Under the pieces are notes generated by a model. The model had not been told where the DNA came from. It worked only from the letters and a program-made list of their open reading frames with translations, and ran no database searches. Of a DNA stretch of 57,309 bases, positions 26,637 through 36,622 are shown piece by piece. The stretch spans positions 1 to 57,309 of the forward strand of contig NZ_JAKDUR010000011.1 of NCBI RefSeq assembly GCF_030457605.1, in the 5' to 3' direction. Each line of letters starts with the position of its first letter. The first letter of the stretch is position 1. Source of the DNA: Halomonas sp. Its GTDB lineage: Bacteria > Pseudomonadota > Gammaproteobacteria > Pseudomonadales > Halomonadaceae. The translations under genes and the position numbers were made by a program.

Positions 26637-27260
26637 TCAAGCCGGTGCACCGCGCTGGTTGTTGAGATAGTAATGCCATAAAAACAGCGCCCCGGCGCTG
26701 CGTCGGGGTGCCCAGTGTTCTACCATGCGCCGGGATTGCGCCGGCGTGGGGCGTTCCGCCAGGCTCTTGAGCCGCCCCAATGCGACGCGCAGCGCCAGAT
26801 CGTCGGCAGGAAAGATATCGCCGCGCCCGAGCGAAAACATCAGGTAAATTTCCGCGCTCCAGCGACCAAACCCGCGCAGGGCGGTAATCGCGGCGATGGC
26901 GTCGGCATCGTTCATGGCCTCCAGCGCGTCGGCGTTGAAGCTGCCGGAAAGCTCGGCGTCGGCCAGGCCCTTGGCATATTCCACCTTGCGCCATGAAAGT
27001 CCCGCATCGCGCAACGCCTGGCCGTCGATGGCGGCAACGGTGTTCGCGTTGAGCGTGGGCAACTGCGTGTGGATGCGGCCCATGATGGCCCGGGCGGCAT
27101 CTGTTGATATCTGCTGGCTGGCGATGGTGGCAAATAGCGTGGCAAAGCCCTTGTCACGCTGGCGTGGCTCGGGTGGGCCGATCTGTGGCAGGAGGCGGGC
27201 GACGTCGGCGTCCTGCTCGGCGAGTTCCTGCAGGGCGTTTTCCAGTGTGTCCTGGAGCAT
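26637..27260 (-). CDS. AlkA/Mag-type DNA-3-methyladenine glycosylase
   Basis: A 207-residue HhH-GPD protein. The hairpin LRGFGRWSAEIYLMF is followed by the catalytic Asp region IFPADDLALRVALGRL. It lacks the iron-sulphur cysteines of EndoIII/MutY and is short, like yeast Mag and bacterial AlkA-core enzymes. It removes alkylated bases; aidB at 55360 is another alkylation-linked gene in the window. Confidence 0.87.
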   Translation of the reverse strand: MLQDTLENALQELAEQDADVARLLPQIGPPEPRQRDKGFATLFATIASQQISTDAARAIMGRIHTQLPTLNANTVAAIDGQALRDAGLSWRKVEYAKGLADAELSGSFNADALEAMNDADAIAAITALRGFGRWSAEIYLMFSLGRGDIFPADDLALRVALGRLKSLAERPTPAQSRRMVEHWAPRRSAGALFLWHYYLNNQRGAPA

Positions 27261-27279
27261 GGTATTTTCCTTCGTTTGC

Positions 27280-27424
27280 TAGGCTTTGTCCGAAAAGTGC
27301 CTGCGCTTGCCCATGCTATGTTAAAAACCAGCTCAAAATGCTCATTTACACGCTGTAAACTGCGCTTTTTCGCTGTTTTTTGCCTTGCCTGACCTGCGCT
27401 CGACGACTTTTCGGACAAATCCTA
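27280..27424. repeat. 145-bp intergenic repeat with 19-bp inverted termini, copy 1
   Basis: TAGGCTTTGTCCGAAAAGT (27280-27298) and ACTTTTCGGACAAATCCTA (27406-27424) are inverted copies with one mismatch. Inside, TTTAC/GTAAA (TTTACACGCTGTAAA) forms a small hairpin. It lies between alkA-like and MFS genes. A second 145-bp copy is at 41496-41640. The small size and terminal repeats resemble a MITE or a structured repeat such as ERIC or Correia elements. Confidence 0.8.
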
Positions 27425-27456
27425 ATCGTCATTATCCCCATCGTTCAGGAGTCATC

Positions 27457-28650
27457 ATGCAGCAGTCAACGCCCGGGCAAGCGCGTCATCCGCGGCTGGC
27501 GGAATTTTCATTGGCACTGGGCGGGTTTGGCATCGGCACCAGCGAGTTTGTGATCATGGGGCTGATGAACCGGGTGGCTGACGACCTGGCGGTCACGGTA
27601 CCGCAGGCGGGTTATGCCATCAGCAGCTACGCGCTTGGAGTGGTTGTGGGGGCGCCGCTGATTGCCTCGCTGGCTGCCAGAGTGCCCAGGCGCGGGCTTT
27701 TGATTGCGCTGATGCTGATGTTTGCAGTGGGCAACGTAGCCAGTGCCATGGCGCCGGGATTTACCTCTTTTGTCGGGCTGCGTTTTCTCGCCGGGCTACC
27801 CCACGGCGCCTATTTTGGTGTGGCCGCGCTGGTGGCGGCCGGCGCTGTGCCCGTGGATCAGCGTGCCCGGGCGGTCTCGCGGGTGATGCTGGGGCTGACG
27901 GTGGCGATTTTGATTGGCGCGCCGCTGGGCACCTGGGCGGGCAACCAGTTTGGCTGGCAAGTCGCCTTTGCTGCTGTCGGGGTGAACGCACTGCTCACGG
28001 CGTTGTGCATTCGTCTCTGGGTGCCGGTGCAGCCGGTGGATGCGCTGGCCAGCCCGCTGCGCGAACTGTCGGCATTGTTCAAACAGCGAGTGCTGATGAC
28101 GCTGGCAGTGGCCTGCTTTGGCTGTGGCGGCATGTTCGCGATTTTCAGCTACGTGATGCCTACACTCACCCATCAGGCAGGCATGAGCGAAGCGCTGGGG
28201 CCGCTGGTGCTGGTGGTGTTCGGGCTGGGTACGCTTGCGGGCAATCTGGTGGGCGGACGCGCCGCGGATAAAAACCTGATGCGCGCGATCCCCTCGATAC
28301 TGGTGTGGTGCGCGGTGATTCAGGGGCTGTTTTATTTTGCCGCCGGCAATATCTGGACGGGGCTTTTCTCGGTGGCGCTGGTGGGTACCAGTATCGCGCT
28401 TGCCCCGGCGCTGCAAACCCGGCTGATGGACGTGGCGGAAGACGCCCAGACCATGGCGGCATCGCTCAATCACGCGGCGTTTAACGGCGCCAACGCGCTG
28501 GGCGCGTGGCTTGCCGGGCTTGCCATCAGCGCGGAACTGGGCTGGTCGAGCACTGGCCTGGTGGGCACCGGGCTGGCGCTTTGCGGGCTTTTGCTGTTTG
28601 CGTTGGCCCGGTGGCTGGAAAAGCGGGGGCGCATTGTTACTGCCGGCTAG
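27457..28650 (+). CDS. MFS transporter, AraJ-like drug/sugar exporter
   Basis: A 397-residue protein with 12 predicted membrane segments. It has the DHA1/AraJ-type features FGIGTSEFVIMGL in the first helix, VGAPLIASLAARVPRR (motif A) between helices 2 and 3, and HGAYFGVAALVAA in helix 4. ATG 27457 follows TCAGGAG; the longer frame begins in the repeat. Substrate unknown. Confidence 0.9.
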   Translation: MQQSTPGQARHPRLAEFSLALGGFGIGTSEFVIMGLMNRVADDLAVTVPQAGYAISSYALGVVVGAPLIASLAARVPRRGLLIALMLMFAVGNVASAMAPGFTSFVGLRFLAGLPHGAYFGVAALVAAGAVPVDQRARAVSRVMLGLTVAILIGAPLGTWAGNQFGWQVAFAAVGVNALLTALCIRLWVPVQPVDALASPLRELSALFKQRVLMTLAVACFGCGGMFAIFSYVMPTLTHQAGMSEALGPLVLVVFGLGTLAGNLVGGRAADKNLMRAIPSILVWCAVIQGLFYFAAGNIWTGLFSVALVGTSIALAPALQTRLMDVAEDAQTMAASLNHAAFNGANALGAWLAGLAISAELGWSSTGLVGTGLALCGLLLFALARWLEKRGRIVTAG

Positions 28651-28756
28651 GCGGTGTGTCAGCGGTTGAAACTGCCTCTACAGTCCCTGTCGTGGGTATG
28701 CGATAATTCTCCGGTTATCGCGTTAGTCCATCGCACCCGTTTCGTACCGGTTGTGA

Positions 28757-29425
<669 letters not shown>

Positions 29426-29571
29426 ATGATGCTCTTGTCACGGCAGACCGGCGTCGAGTAGTCTAGCCGGTTCCAACCAGGTTTCCGGCAAAACGTGGTT
29501 ATCCCCTTGTTACCCACCGGGCTGATGCAGGCATCAATCCGGTGTTGCCATCATTTTACAGGAAGACGCTC

Positions 29572-29829
29572 ATGGCTCGTGTTACCGTCGAAGATTGTCT
29601 GGACAACGTAGAAAACCGCTTTCAGCTGGTGATGATTTCCAGCCAGCGCTCGCGCCAGCTCGCCCGCGGCTCCCGCGATTCCCAGCTAGCCTGGGAAAAC
29701 GACAAGCCCACCGTTATGGCGCTGCGCGAAATTGCCGCCGGCCTGGTGGATCGCAGCGTACTGGATGAGCCGGTCGAGGCGGCGGTACGCCCGCGCCCGA
29801 TGGATGCTGGCGTGCCTGCCGACGACTAA
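29572..29829 (+). CDS. rpoZ: RNA polymerase omega subunit
   Basis: An 85-residue subunit. [19 protein letters not shown] and [13 protein letters not shown] match the omega core. ATG 29572 follows AGGAAG; an upstream in-frame start at 29542 is not needed. It lies between gmk and spoT as usual. Confidence 0.97.
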   Translation: MARVTVEDCLDNVENRFQLVMISSQRSRQLARGSRDSQLAWENDKPTVMALREIAAGLVDRSVLDEPVEAAVRPRPMDAGVPADD

Positions 29830-29869
29830 AGCGGTCAGCAACTCCTGACACTCAACAGAGGCGCGGTGA

Positions 29870-31999
29870 ATGTTTACCATTGATGACCTGGCGGATCGAC
29901 TTGGCGGCTATCTTCCTCCGGATGAGATTCAGCAGGTCAAACGCGCCTTTTACTACGCCGAACAGTCCCACGACGGCCAGCGCCGCCGCTCCGGCGAAGC
30001 CTATGTTACCCACCCGCTGGCGGTAGCCAATATTCTGGCCAACATGCACATGGACCATCAGAGCCTGATGGCCGCCATGCTGCACGACGTCATAGAAGAC
30101 ACCAGCGTCGACAAGCCCGCTCTGGAAACCCAGTTTGGCAAGCCCGTGGCCGAACTGGTCGACGGCGTCTCCAAGCTGACCCAGATCGCCTTTGAAGACA
30201 AGGCCGTGGCCCAGGCGGAGAACTTCCAGAAGATGGTGCTGGCGATGTCCCGGGATATCCGCGTGATCATCGTCAAACTCGCCGACCGGCTGCACAACAT
30301 GCGCACTCTGGGGGCGCTGCGCCCGGACAAGAAGCGCCGCATCGCCCGGGAAACCCTGGAAATCTACGCTCGGGTGGCCGGCCGTCTGGGTATCAACACC
30401 ATCCGTATCGAGCTTGAAGACCTGTCGTTTCAGGCGATCCATCCGATGCGTGCCGAGCGCATCAAGCGCGCCGTGGTCAGTGCTAGCGGCAACCGACGCA
30501 GCGCCATGCGCCAGGTGCAGACCACGCTGCAGCAGAGCCTGGACGAAGACGGACTTAACGGCACGGCGATGGGACGGCAAAAGCATCTGCTGTCGATCTA
30601 CCGCAAGATGCGCGATCAGCGCAAGTCGTTCGTCGAGATCATGGACGTGTTCGGCTTTCGCATCGTCACCGACGACGTCGCCAGCTGCTATCGCATCCTG
30701 GGCGTGGTGCACAACCTCTACAAGCCGGTACCCGGGCGCTTCAAGGACTACATCGCGATACCCAAGGCCAACGGCTACCAGAGCTTGCATACCACGCTTT
30801 TCGGCCCCCGGGGCATGCCCATCGAAGTGCAGATCCGCACCCGCGAGATGGAAGCCATGGCCAACAACGGCATTGCCGCCCACTGGCTTTACAAGGCCGG
30901 CCAGACCGAGCACCCGATTGCCGAGGGCAGCCGTGCCCGTGCCCGTGCCTGGGTCAAGGGGCTGCTGGAGATGCAGCGCCACGCGGGCGATTCGCTGGAG
31001 TTTATCGAGCACGTCAAGAACGATCTTTTCCCCGATGATATCTACGTGTTCACGCCCAAGGGCGACATCATGGAGCTGCCTCAGGGCGCCACGGTGATCG
31101 ACTTTGCCTATAGCGTGCACACCGATATCGGCAACAGCTGTATTGCCTGCCGCATTGATCGCCAGCTGGCCCCGCTTTCCACGTGGCTCGAAAGCGGCCA
31201 GACGCTGGATATCATCACCGCACCGGCGGCGCGCCCCAACGTGGCCTGGCTCAACTTCGTCGCCACGGCCAAGGCGCGCTCGGCTATTCGCCACGCGCTA
31301 AAATACCAGCAGCAGAAAGAGGCCATGCAACTGGGACGCCGTCTGTTGAACAAGGCACTGTCGGTGTTTGAAACAAGCGTTGAAGAGCTTGACGCCGAGG
31401 TGGTTCAACGCGCGCTTGACCAGCTGGATATGGACGATCAGGACACCCTGCTGGAATCCATCGGGCTTGGCCGGCACATGGCCTACGTGGTGGCGTGCCA
31501 TCTGATCGACCTGATCGACGGGCAAAGCCTGCCCAGCGGCGGTGAGGCGAAAAGCCAGCAGCCGGTGGTGATCAGCGGCAGCGAAGGCATGGTGACCAAT
31601 TTTGCCCGCTGTTGCCACCCGTTGCCTGGCGACGCCGTGGTGGGCCACCTTTCTGCCGGCAAGGGGCTGGTGGTGCACCGCGCCGAATGCAAAAACCTCA
31701 CCGACAAGAACAATCCCGATAAGCTGTTCACGCTTGAATGGTCAGACAGCATCGACGAAGACTTTCCCGTGGCACTACGCATCGAGATCGAAAGCCATCG
31801 TGGCCTGGTGGCCGAGCTTGCCGGCCTGGTGACCGATGCCGATGCCAACATCGAGCGGATCGGCATCGAAGAGCGCGATGCCCGACTGTCGTCGGTCAAC
31901 CTGACACTGTCGGTGAAGGGCCGCGTGCATTTGGCGCGGATCATCAAGCGCCTCCGTAACCTGCACAGCGTGGAAAAAATCTACCGACTGGGCCAGTAG
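29870..31999 (+). CDS. spoT: Bifunctional (p)ppGpp synthetase/hydrolase SpoT
   Basis: A 709-residue RSH protein. The N-terminal hydrolase HD domain is intact (His48, His72-Asp73, Glu76-Asp77 in HDVIEDT). The synthetase domain (FGFRIVTDDV, KDYIAIPKANGYQSLHTT), TGS domain (VYVFTPKGDIMELPQGATVIDFAYS), and C-terminal ACT domain follow. The intact HD site marks it as the SpoT type; RelA is not in this window. It controls the stringent response. Positioned after rpoZ. Confidence 0.97.
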   Translation: MFTIDDLADRLGGYLPPDEIQQVKRAFYYAEQSHDGQRRRSGEAYVTHPLAVANILANMHMDHQSLMAAMLHDVIEDTSVDKPALETQFGKPVAELVDGVSKLTQIAFEDKAVAQAENFQKMVLAMSRDIRVIIVKLADRLHNMRTLGALRPDKKRRIARETLEIYARVAGRLGINTIRIELEDLSFQAIHPMRAERIKRAVVSASGNRRSAMRQVQTTLQQSLDEDGLNGTAMGRQKHLLSIYRKMRDQRKSFVEIMDVFGFRIVTDDVASCYRILGVVHNLYKPVPGRFKDYIAIPKANGYQSLHTTLFGPRGMPIEVQIRTREMEAMANNGIAAHWLYKAGQTEHPIAEGSRARARAWVKGLLEMQRHAGDSLEFIEHVKNDLFPDDIYVFTPKGDIMELPQGATVIDFAYSVHTDIGNSCIACRIDRQLAPLSTWLESGQTLDIITAPAARPNVAWLNFVATAKARSAIRHALKYQQQKEAMQLGRRLLNKALSVFETSVEELDAEVVQRALDQLDMDDQDTLLESIGLGRHMAYVVACHLIDLIDGQSLPSGGEAKSQQPVVISGSEGMVTNFARCCHPLPGDAVVGHLSAGKGLVVHRAECKNLTDKNNPDKLFTLEWSDSIDEDFPVALRIEIESHRGLVAELAGLVTDADANIERIGIEERDARLSSVNLTLSVKGRVHLARIIKRLRNLHSVEKIYRLGQ

Positions 32000-32091
32000 C
32001 CCGGCATCTTGCGACTTTTCCTTTCTCGCGGCGTCGCCACCGGGCGTTACGCCATTTCCGGTAATGCACTTACCCCAGGAGACCGGTTCAC

Positions 32092-32481
32092 ATGAGCAAC
32101 AAGGCAGTAATCAATACCCAGAAGGCCCCGGCCGCTATCGGCCCGTATTCCCAGGCCATCAAGGCGGGCAATACCGTCTACATGTCTGGCCAGATCCCGC
32201 TGGACCCGGCCACCATGACGCTGGTGGACGGCGACGTGGAAGCCCAGACGCGCCAGGTATTTACCAATCTCAAGGCGGTGTGTGAAGAAGCCGCCGGCAG
32301 CCTTGGCGATATCGTCAAGCTCAACCTGTACCTGGTCGAGCTTGAGCACTTTGCCACCGTTAATGCCGTGATGGAGGAGTTTTTCACCGCGCCGTTTCCC
32401 GCTCGCGCTGCGGTCGGCGTGAAAGCGCTGCCCAAGGGCGCGCAGGTCGAGGCTGAAGCGGTGATGGTGCTGGGCGACTAA
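32092..32481 (+). CDS. ridA: RidA, 2-iminobutanoate/2-iminopropanoate deaminase
   Basis: A 129-residue YjgF/YER057c/UK114 family protein with [12 protein letters not shown] near the start and the conserved Arg in [25 protein letters not shown]. It clears reactive enamines from PLP enzymes. An AGGAG site precedes ATG 32092. It follows spoT, as in Pseudomonas. Confidence 0.96.
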   Translation: MSNKAVINTQKAPAAIGPYSQAIKAGNTVYMSGQIPLDPATMTLVDGDVEAQTRQVFTNLKAVCEEAAGSLGDIVKLNLYLVELEHFATVNAVMEEFFTAPFPARAAVGVKALPKGAQVEAEAVMVLGD

Positions 32482-32491
32482 GCGCCGAAGG

Positions 32492-32521
32492 AGGCAGGCC
32501 CGGTAAAAACCGGGCCTGCCT
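32492..32521. terminator. Perfect 13-bp hairpin between convergent ridA and SDR gene
   Basis: AGGCAGGCCCGGT pairs perfectly with ACCGGGCCTGCCT around AAAA. It lies between two convergent genes and probably ends transcription from both, although no long T-run follows. Confidence 0.6.
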
Positions 32522-32522
32522 G

Positions 32523-33404
32523 TCAGGCCTGTGCCGGAGTCAGAAAACCGCCTTCCCTGAGTACCTGGGCGTAGCCTTCGCGAAAACTCGGATACTGGAA
32601 AACGTAGCCGCTGGCCACAACCCGGCCGTTGTCGCAGCGTTTGCTGGCGCGTCGGCGCAGCGGTGACTGCATGGTCTCGGTGGCTTCCACCTTGAGCTGG
32701 CCGGCAAGCCAGCTCATCACCGCGTGGAGCGTGGCGGGCTCACCGTCGCTGCCCAAATAGAGCGGCTCCAGCGTATCGCCGCGTTCCTGACGCTTGATCA
32801 GGTGATGCAGAATCCCGGTGCAGTCGTTGCGGTGGATGCGGTTGGAATAAATCTCGGGGGTGATGGCGGCCACGCGGCCTTCGGCCACCTGACGAATCAG
32901 GCGGTCGCGTCCGGGGCCGTAAATGCCCGAGAAACGCACCACGGTGCCGGGTAGCTCGTGATCCAGCAGTGCCTGCTCGGCCTCGCGCATCAGCAGGCCG
33001 GAAAAACTCTGGGCGCTGGCGGGGCTCTGCTCGTTGATGATTTCGCCTTCCTGCTGGCCGTACACGCTGGTTGAGGAAACGAAAAATACCCGTTTGGGCG
33101 GCGTTTTATGCTGCGCAAGCACGCCCAGCACGCGCTTCAGGCCGTCAGGGTAGGCACTTTGGTAGGCGCTTTCTTCAAAGCGGTCGGCGCTGACGGTGTA
33201 AATGACGTAGTCCGCTTCGGGCAGCGCGTCAGCGCCCTGGTCGTCAAGGGTGTTCAAATCCAGCGCCAACGGCGTAATGCCGGTGCCGGCAAGGGCATCG
33301 GCATGGCGGCGCACGCCGGTAACGGAATGCCCCTCGGCCAGCAGCTCACGCCCCAGCGTGATGCCGATATCGCCACAGCCAATAATCAGTACACTTGGTT
33401 TCAC
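32523..33404 (-). CDS. NAD(P)-dependent SDR/epimerase-like oxidoreductase
   Basis: A 293-residue protein of the extended SDR group (YeeZ-like). The Rossmann fold is seen as VLIIGCGDIGITLGREL at the N-terminus, YVIYTVSADR, and the SSTSVYGQQ catalytic Ser/Tyr region, later FSGIYGPGRDRLI. The start is GTG 33404 with AGGAG 8 nt upstream; an in-frame ATG-like start at 33482 adds a sequence not like the family. Substrate unknown. Confidence 0.85.
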   Translation of the reverse strand: MKPSVLIIGCGDIGITLGRELLAEGHSVTGVRRHADALAGTGITPLALDLNTLDDQGADALPEADYVIYTVSADRFEESAYQSAYPDGLKRVLGVLAQHKTPPKRVFFVSSTSVYGQQEGEIINEQSPASAQSFSGLLMREAEQALLDHELPGTVVRFSGIYGPGRDRLIRQVAEGRVAAITPEIYSNRIHRNDCTGILHHLIKRQERGDTLEPLYLGSDGEPATLHAVMSWLAGQLKVEATETMQSPLRRRASKRCDNGRVVASGYVFQYPSFREGYAQVLREGGFLTPAQA

Positions 33405-33590
33405 CTTGTCGACTCCTGTTGGACGTGCACTTTCAAGAAGTACTCCCGGTTGATAAACCGTCCCTATCAGCCAGAGCACCACTCCTCTAGAATGCCTGTT
33501 ATCTAGTGCCTGTTACCTGACGATGGGTCGGCCAGCATGCCAGCGACATCGTCAGCACGCTTATCACGGGAGGATGCCACGGGCGCCGCT

Positions 33591-34520
33591 ATGACTCTAA
33601 CAGAACTCCGCTATATCGTAACCCTTGCCCAGGAACGTCATTTCGGCCGCGCCGCCGAGCGCTGCCACGTGTCTCAGCCGACGCTTTCGGTCGCGGTCAA
33701 AAAGCTTGAAGAAGAGCTGGCCGTGCCGTTGTTCGAACGCTCCAGGTCTACCGTCCAGGTGACGCCGCTGGGCGAGAAAATTGTCGCCCAGGCCCAGCGT
33801 GTGCTGGAACAGAGCAGCATGATTTATGCCATGGCAAGCGAGGGCAAGGACCAGCTGGCCACTCCGCTGCGCATCGGCGCGATCTATACCATCGGGCCCT
33901 ACCTGTTTCCGCACCTTATTCCCGAGATCACCGGCGCAGCACCCCAGATGCCGCTGTACATTGAAGAAGGCCTGACCGGTACGTTGCGCAGCAAGCTGAG
34001 AAGCGGCGAGCTGGACGTGATTATCGTCGCGCTGCCGTTCACCGAAACCGATGTGCTGACCAAGCCGATTTATGAAGAGCGCTTTGAAGTGCTGCTGCCC
34101 GCGGGCCACCGCTGGGCCGAGCGTGAGGCCATCCACAAGGAAGACCTGCTTGGAGAGCGCCTTTTGCTGCTGGGCGAAGGCCACTGTTTCCGCAACCAGA
34201 TTCTCGAAGCCTGCCCGGCCATCAGCCGCAAACTCGCCAGCCCCAACAATACCCTGATTGCCGAAGGCGGCTCGCTGGAAACCATTCGCCACATGGTTGC
34301 CTCGAAACTGGGTATTACCGTGCTGCCGCAGTCGGCGCTGGGCCAGGAAACCCAGGGAAACTCGATGTTGATCAGCCGGCCGTTCGTGTCGCCGGCGCCC
34401 TCGCGTACGGTCGCCATTGCCTGGCGGGCGAGCTTTCCCCGGCCCCGGGCCATTGAAGCGCTGATTCGCGCCGCCGAGCGCTGCCGCCAGCCGGTCAACG
34501 GCGCCGTCGAGGTGGCATGA
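33591..34520 (+). CDS. oxyR: OxyR, peroxide-sensing LysR-type activator
   Basis: A 309-residue regulator with the LysR winged helix (residues about 1-60) and an effector domain. The redox pair Cys199 and Cys208 falls in GHCFRNQILEAC at exactly the E. coli OxyR positions. Peroxide forms the disulphide that turns on antioxidant genes. ATG 33591 starts the conserved MTLTELRYIV. It overlaps recG by 4 bp (ATGA), giving an oxyR-recG unit as in Pseudomonas. Confidence 0.95.
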   Translation: MTLTELRYIVTLAQERHFGRAAERCHVSQPTLSVAVKKLEEELAVPLFERSRSTVQVTPLGEKIVAQAQRVLEQSSMIYAMASEGKDQLATPLRIGAIYTIGPYLFPHLIPEITGAAPQMPLYIEEGLTGTLRSKLRSGELDVIIVALPFTETDVLTKPIYEERFEVLLPAGHRWAEREAIHKEDLLGERLLLLGEGHCFRNQILEACPAISRKLASPNNTLIAEGGSLETIRHMVASKLGITVLPQSALGQETQGNSMLISRPFVSPAPSRTVAIAWRASFPRPRAIEALIRAAERCRQPVNGAVEVA

Positions 34521-36592
34521 GTACGCTTGATGCACCGGTGACGGCACTCAAGGGCGTCGGTGAGGCGCTGGCCATCAAGTTTGGGCGGCTTTCCATCGAG
34601 CGGGTCAGCGATTTGCTGTTCCACCTGCCGCTGCGCTACCAGGACCGCACCCGGCTGACCCCCATGGGCACGCTGCGCGCCGGTCAGGAAGCGGTGATCG
34701 AAGGTGAAGTCACCGCCAACGACGTGGTCAAAGGCCGCCGGCGCAGTCTGCTGGTGCGCCTGCGCGACGCCAGCGGGATTGTCAGCCTGCGCTTTTTTCA
34801 CTTCGCCCCCGCCCAGCAGCAACAGCTGCACGTGGGCGCCCGTGTGCGCGCTTTTGGCGAAGCCCGCGCCGGCGCTACCGGGCTTGAATTGTATCATCCC
34901 GAGTACCACCTGAGCGGATCAGGCACACCGGTAGACGAGCACTTCACGCCGATTTACCCGACCACCGAAGGGTTGAACCAGCTGCGTTTTCGCGCACTGG
35001 TGCAGCAGGCGCTGGGATTGCTGGAACGTGAGCCCGAAGCGCTGCCCGAAGTATTGTCGGATGCTCTGCGCCAGCGCTTTGGCCTGCCAGGCTTGCATGC
35101 AAGCCTGGCGCTTTTGCACCGGCCGCCGCCGGACACGGATATCGAGCAGCTGGGGGCCGGCCGGCATCCGGCCACCCGGCGATTGGCGCTGGAGGAGCTT
35201 TTGGCCCACCGGCTGAGCCTGCGCGAAGTACGCCAGCGCATTCAGCAGGACGGCGCGCCGGAGCTGGCTGACGGGCGCGGACTCCAGGCGCGATTTCTCA
35301 CCCAGCTGCCCTTTGCCCTGACCGGCGCCCAGCAGCGCGTGCTGGAGGAGATCATCCTCGATCTGGCGCGCCCCGCGCCGATGCTGCGGCTGGTGCAGGG
35401 CGATGTGGGTTCGGGCAAAACGGTGGTGGCGGCAATGGCCGCGCTGGCCGCGCTGGAAAGCAACTGTCAGGCGGCGATCATGGCGCCCACGGAGATACTC
35501 GCCGAGCAGCATTACCGCTCGTTCAAGGCGTGGTTCGAGCCGCTGGGGATCGAGGTAGCGTGGCTTGCCGGCAAGCTCAAGGGCAAGGCGCGCCTTGACG
35601 CCAAGGCCGCGATTGCCGACGGCCGCGCGCGCATGGTGGTGGGTACTCACGCGCTGTTTCAGGACGATGTACATTTTCAGCGGCTGGGGCTTGCGGTTAT
35701 CGACGAGCAGCACCGCTTCGGCGTCCACCAGCGTCTGGCGCTGCGGGAAAAGGGCGAAGCCGGCGGACTGACGCCGCACCAGCTGATCATGACCGCCACG
35801 CCGATTCCCCGCACCCTGGCCATGAGCGCCTATGCCGATCTTGACGTTTCGCTGATCGACGAACTGCCGCCTGGACGCACGCCGGTCAAGACCGTGGTGG
35901 TGTCCGACGAGCGCCGCCCCGAAGTGGTGCAGCGCATCGAACGGGCCTGCGGCGAGGGCCGTCAGGCGTATTGGGTGTGCACACTGATCGAGGAGTCCGA
36001 GGCGCTGCAATGCCAGGCCGCCGAGGTGACCAGCGCTGAGCTGACCGAGGCGCTGCCCCAGCTTGCCATCGGGCTGGTTCACGGGCGCATGAAAGCCGCC
36101 GAAAAGGCCGAGGTCATGGCTGCGTTCAAGGAGGGTGGGCTGGACCTGCTGGTGGCCACCACGGTGATCGAAGTGGGCGTCGACGTACCCAACGCCAGCC
36201 TGATGGTGATTGAAAACCCCGAACGGCTGGGGCTTTCCCAGCTGCATCAGCTGCGTGGCCGGGTCGGTCGCGGCAGCACGGAAAGTTTCTGCGTACTGCT
36301 CTACCACCCGCCGCTGTCCAAAGGCTCCCGCCAGCGGCTGGGCGTGATGCGCGAGACCAGTGACGGCTTTCGCATCGCCGAGAAGGATCTGGAGCTGCGC
36401 GGGCCGGGCGAAGTGCTGGGCACCCGCCAGACCGGGCTGGCGCAGATGAAAATCGCCGATCTTGAGCGCGACGCTGACCTGCTGGACAGCGTCAGCGCGC
36501 TGGCGCGGGCGCTGGAAGGCGACTCCGCCGCCGCCGCGGTGCTGATCCGACGCTGGCTGGGCGACGCCGCCGGGCGCTACGGGCAGGTGTAA
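34517..36592 (+). CDS. recG: RecG, branched-DNA helicase
   Basis: A 691-residue superfamily 2 helicase that reverses stalled forks and resolves Holliday junctions. An N-terminal wedge OB domain is followed by QGDVGSGKT (Walker A), DEQHRFG (DEQH box), TATPIPRTLAM, VHGRMKAAEKAEVM and LRGRVGRG. Length is close to E. coli RecG (693). Translation is probably coupled to oxyR. Confidence 0.96.
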   Translation: MSTLDAPVTALKGVGEALAIKFGRLSIERVSDLLFHLPLRYQDRTRLTPMGTLRAGQEAVIEGEVTANDVVKGRRRSLLVRLRDASGIVSLRFFHFAPAQQQQLHVGARVRAFGEARAGATGLELYHPEYHLSGSGTPVDEHFTPIYPTTEGLNQLRFRALVQQALGLLEREPEALPEVLSDALRQRFGLPGLHASLALLHRPPPDTDIEQLGAGRHPATRRLALEELLAHRLSLREVRQRIQQDGAPELADGRGLQARFLTQLPFALTGAQQRVLEEIILDLARPAPMLRLVQGDVGSGKTVVAAMAALAALESNCQAAIMAPTEILAEQHYRSFKAWFEPLGIEVAWLAGKLKGKARLDAKAAIADGRARMVVGTHALFQDDVHFQRLGLAVIDEQHRFGVHQRLALREKGEAGGLTPHQLIMTATPIPRTLAMSAYADLDVSLIDELPPGRTPVKTVVVSDERRPEVVQRIERACGEGRQAYWVCTLIEESEALQCQAAEVTSAELTEALPQLAIGLVHGRMKAAEKAEVMAAFKEGGLDLLVATTVIEVGVDVPNASLMVIENPERLGLSQLHQLRGRVGRGSTESFCVLLYHPPLSKGSRQRLGVMRETSDGFRIAEKDLELRGPGEVLGTRQTGLAQMKIADLERDADLLDSVSALARALEGDSAAAAVLIRRWLGDAAGRYGQV

Positions 36593-36603
36593 GCGCCTTT
36601 TTT
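36573..36603 (+). terminator. Possible terminator overlapping the recG stop
   Basis: GGCGCT (36573-36578) and AGCGCC (36592-36597) form a 6-bp stem with a 13-base loop followed by TTTTTT. The stem covers the recG stop codon. Confidence 0.5.
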
Positions 36604-36622
36604 GCAGCGCATGCGGGCAGTG

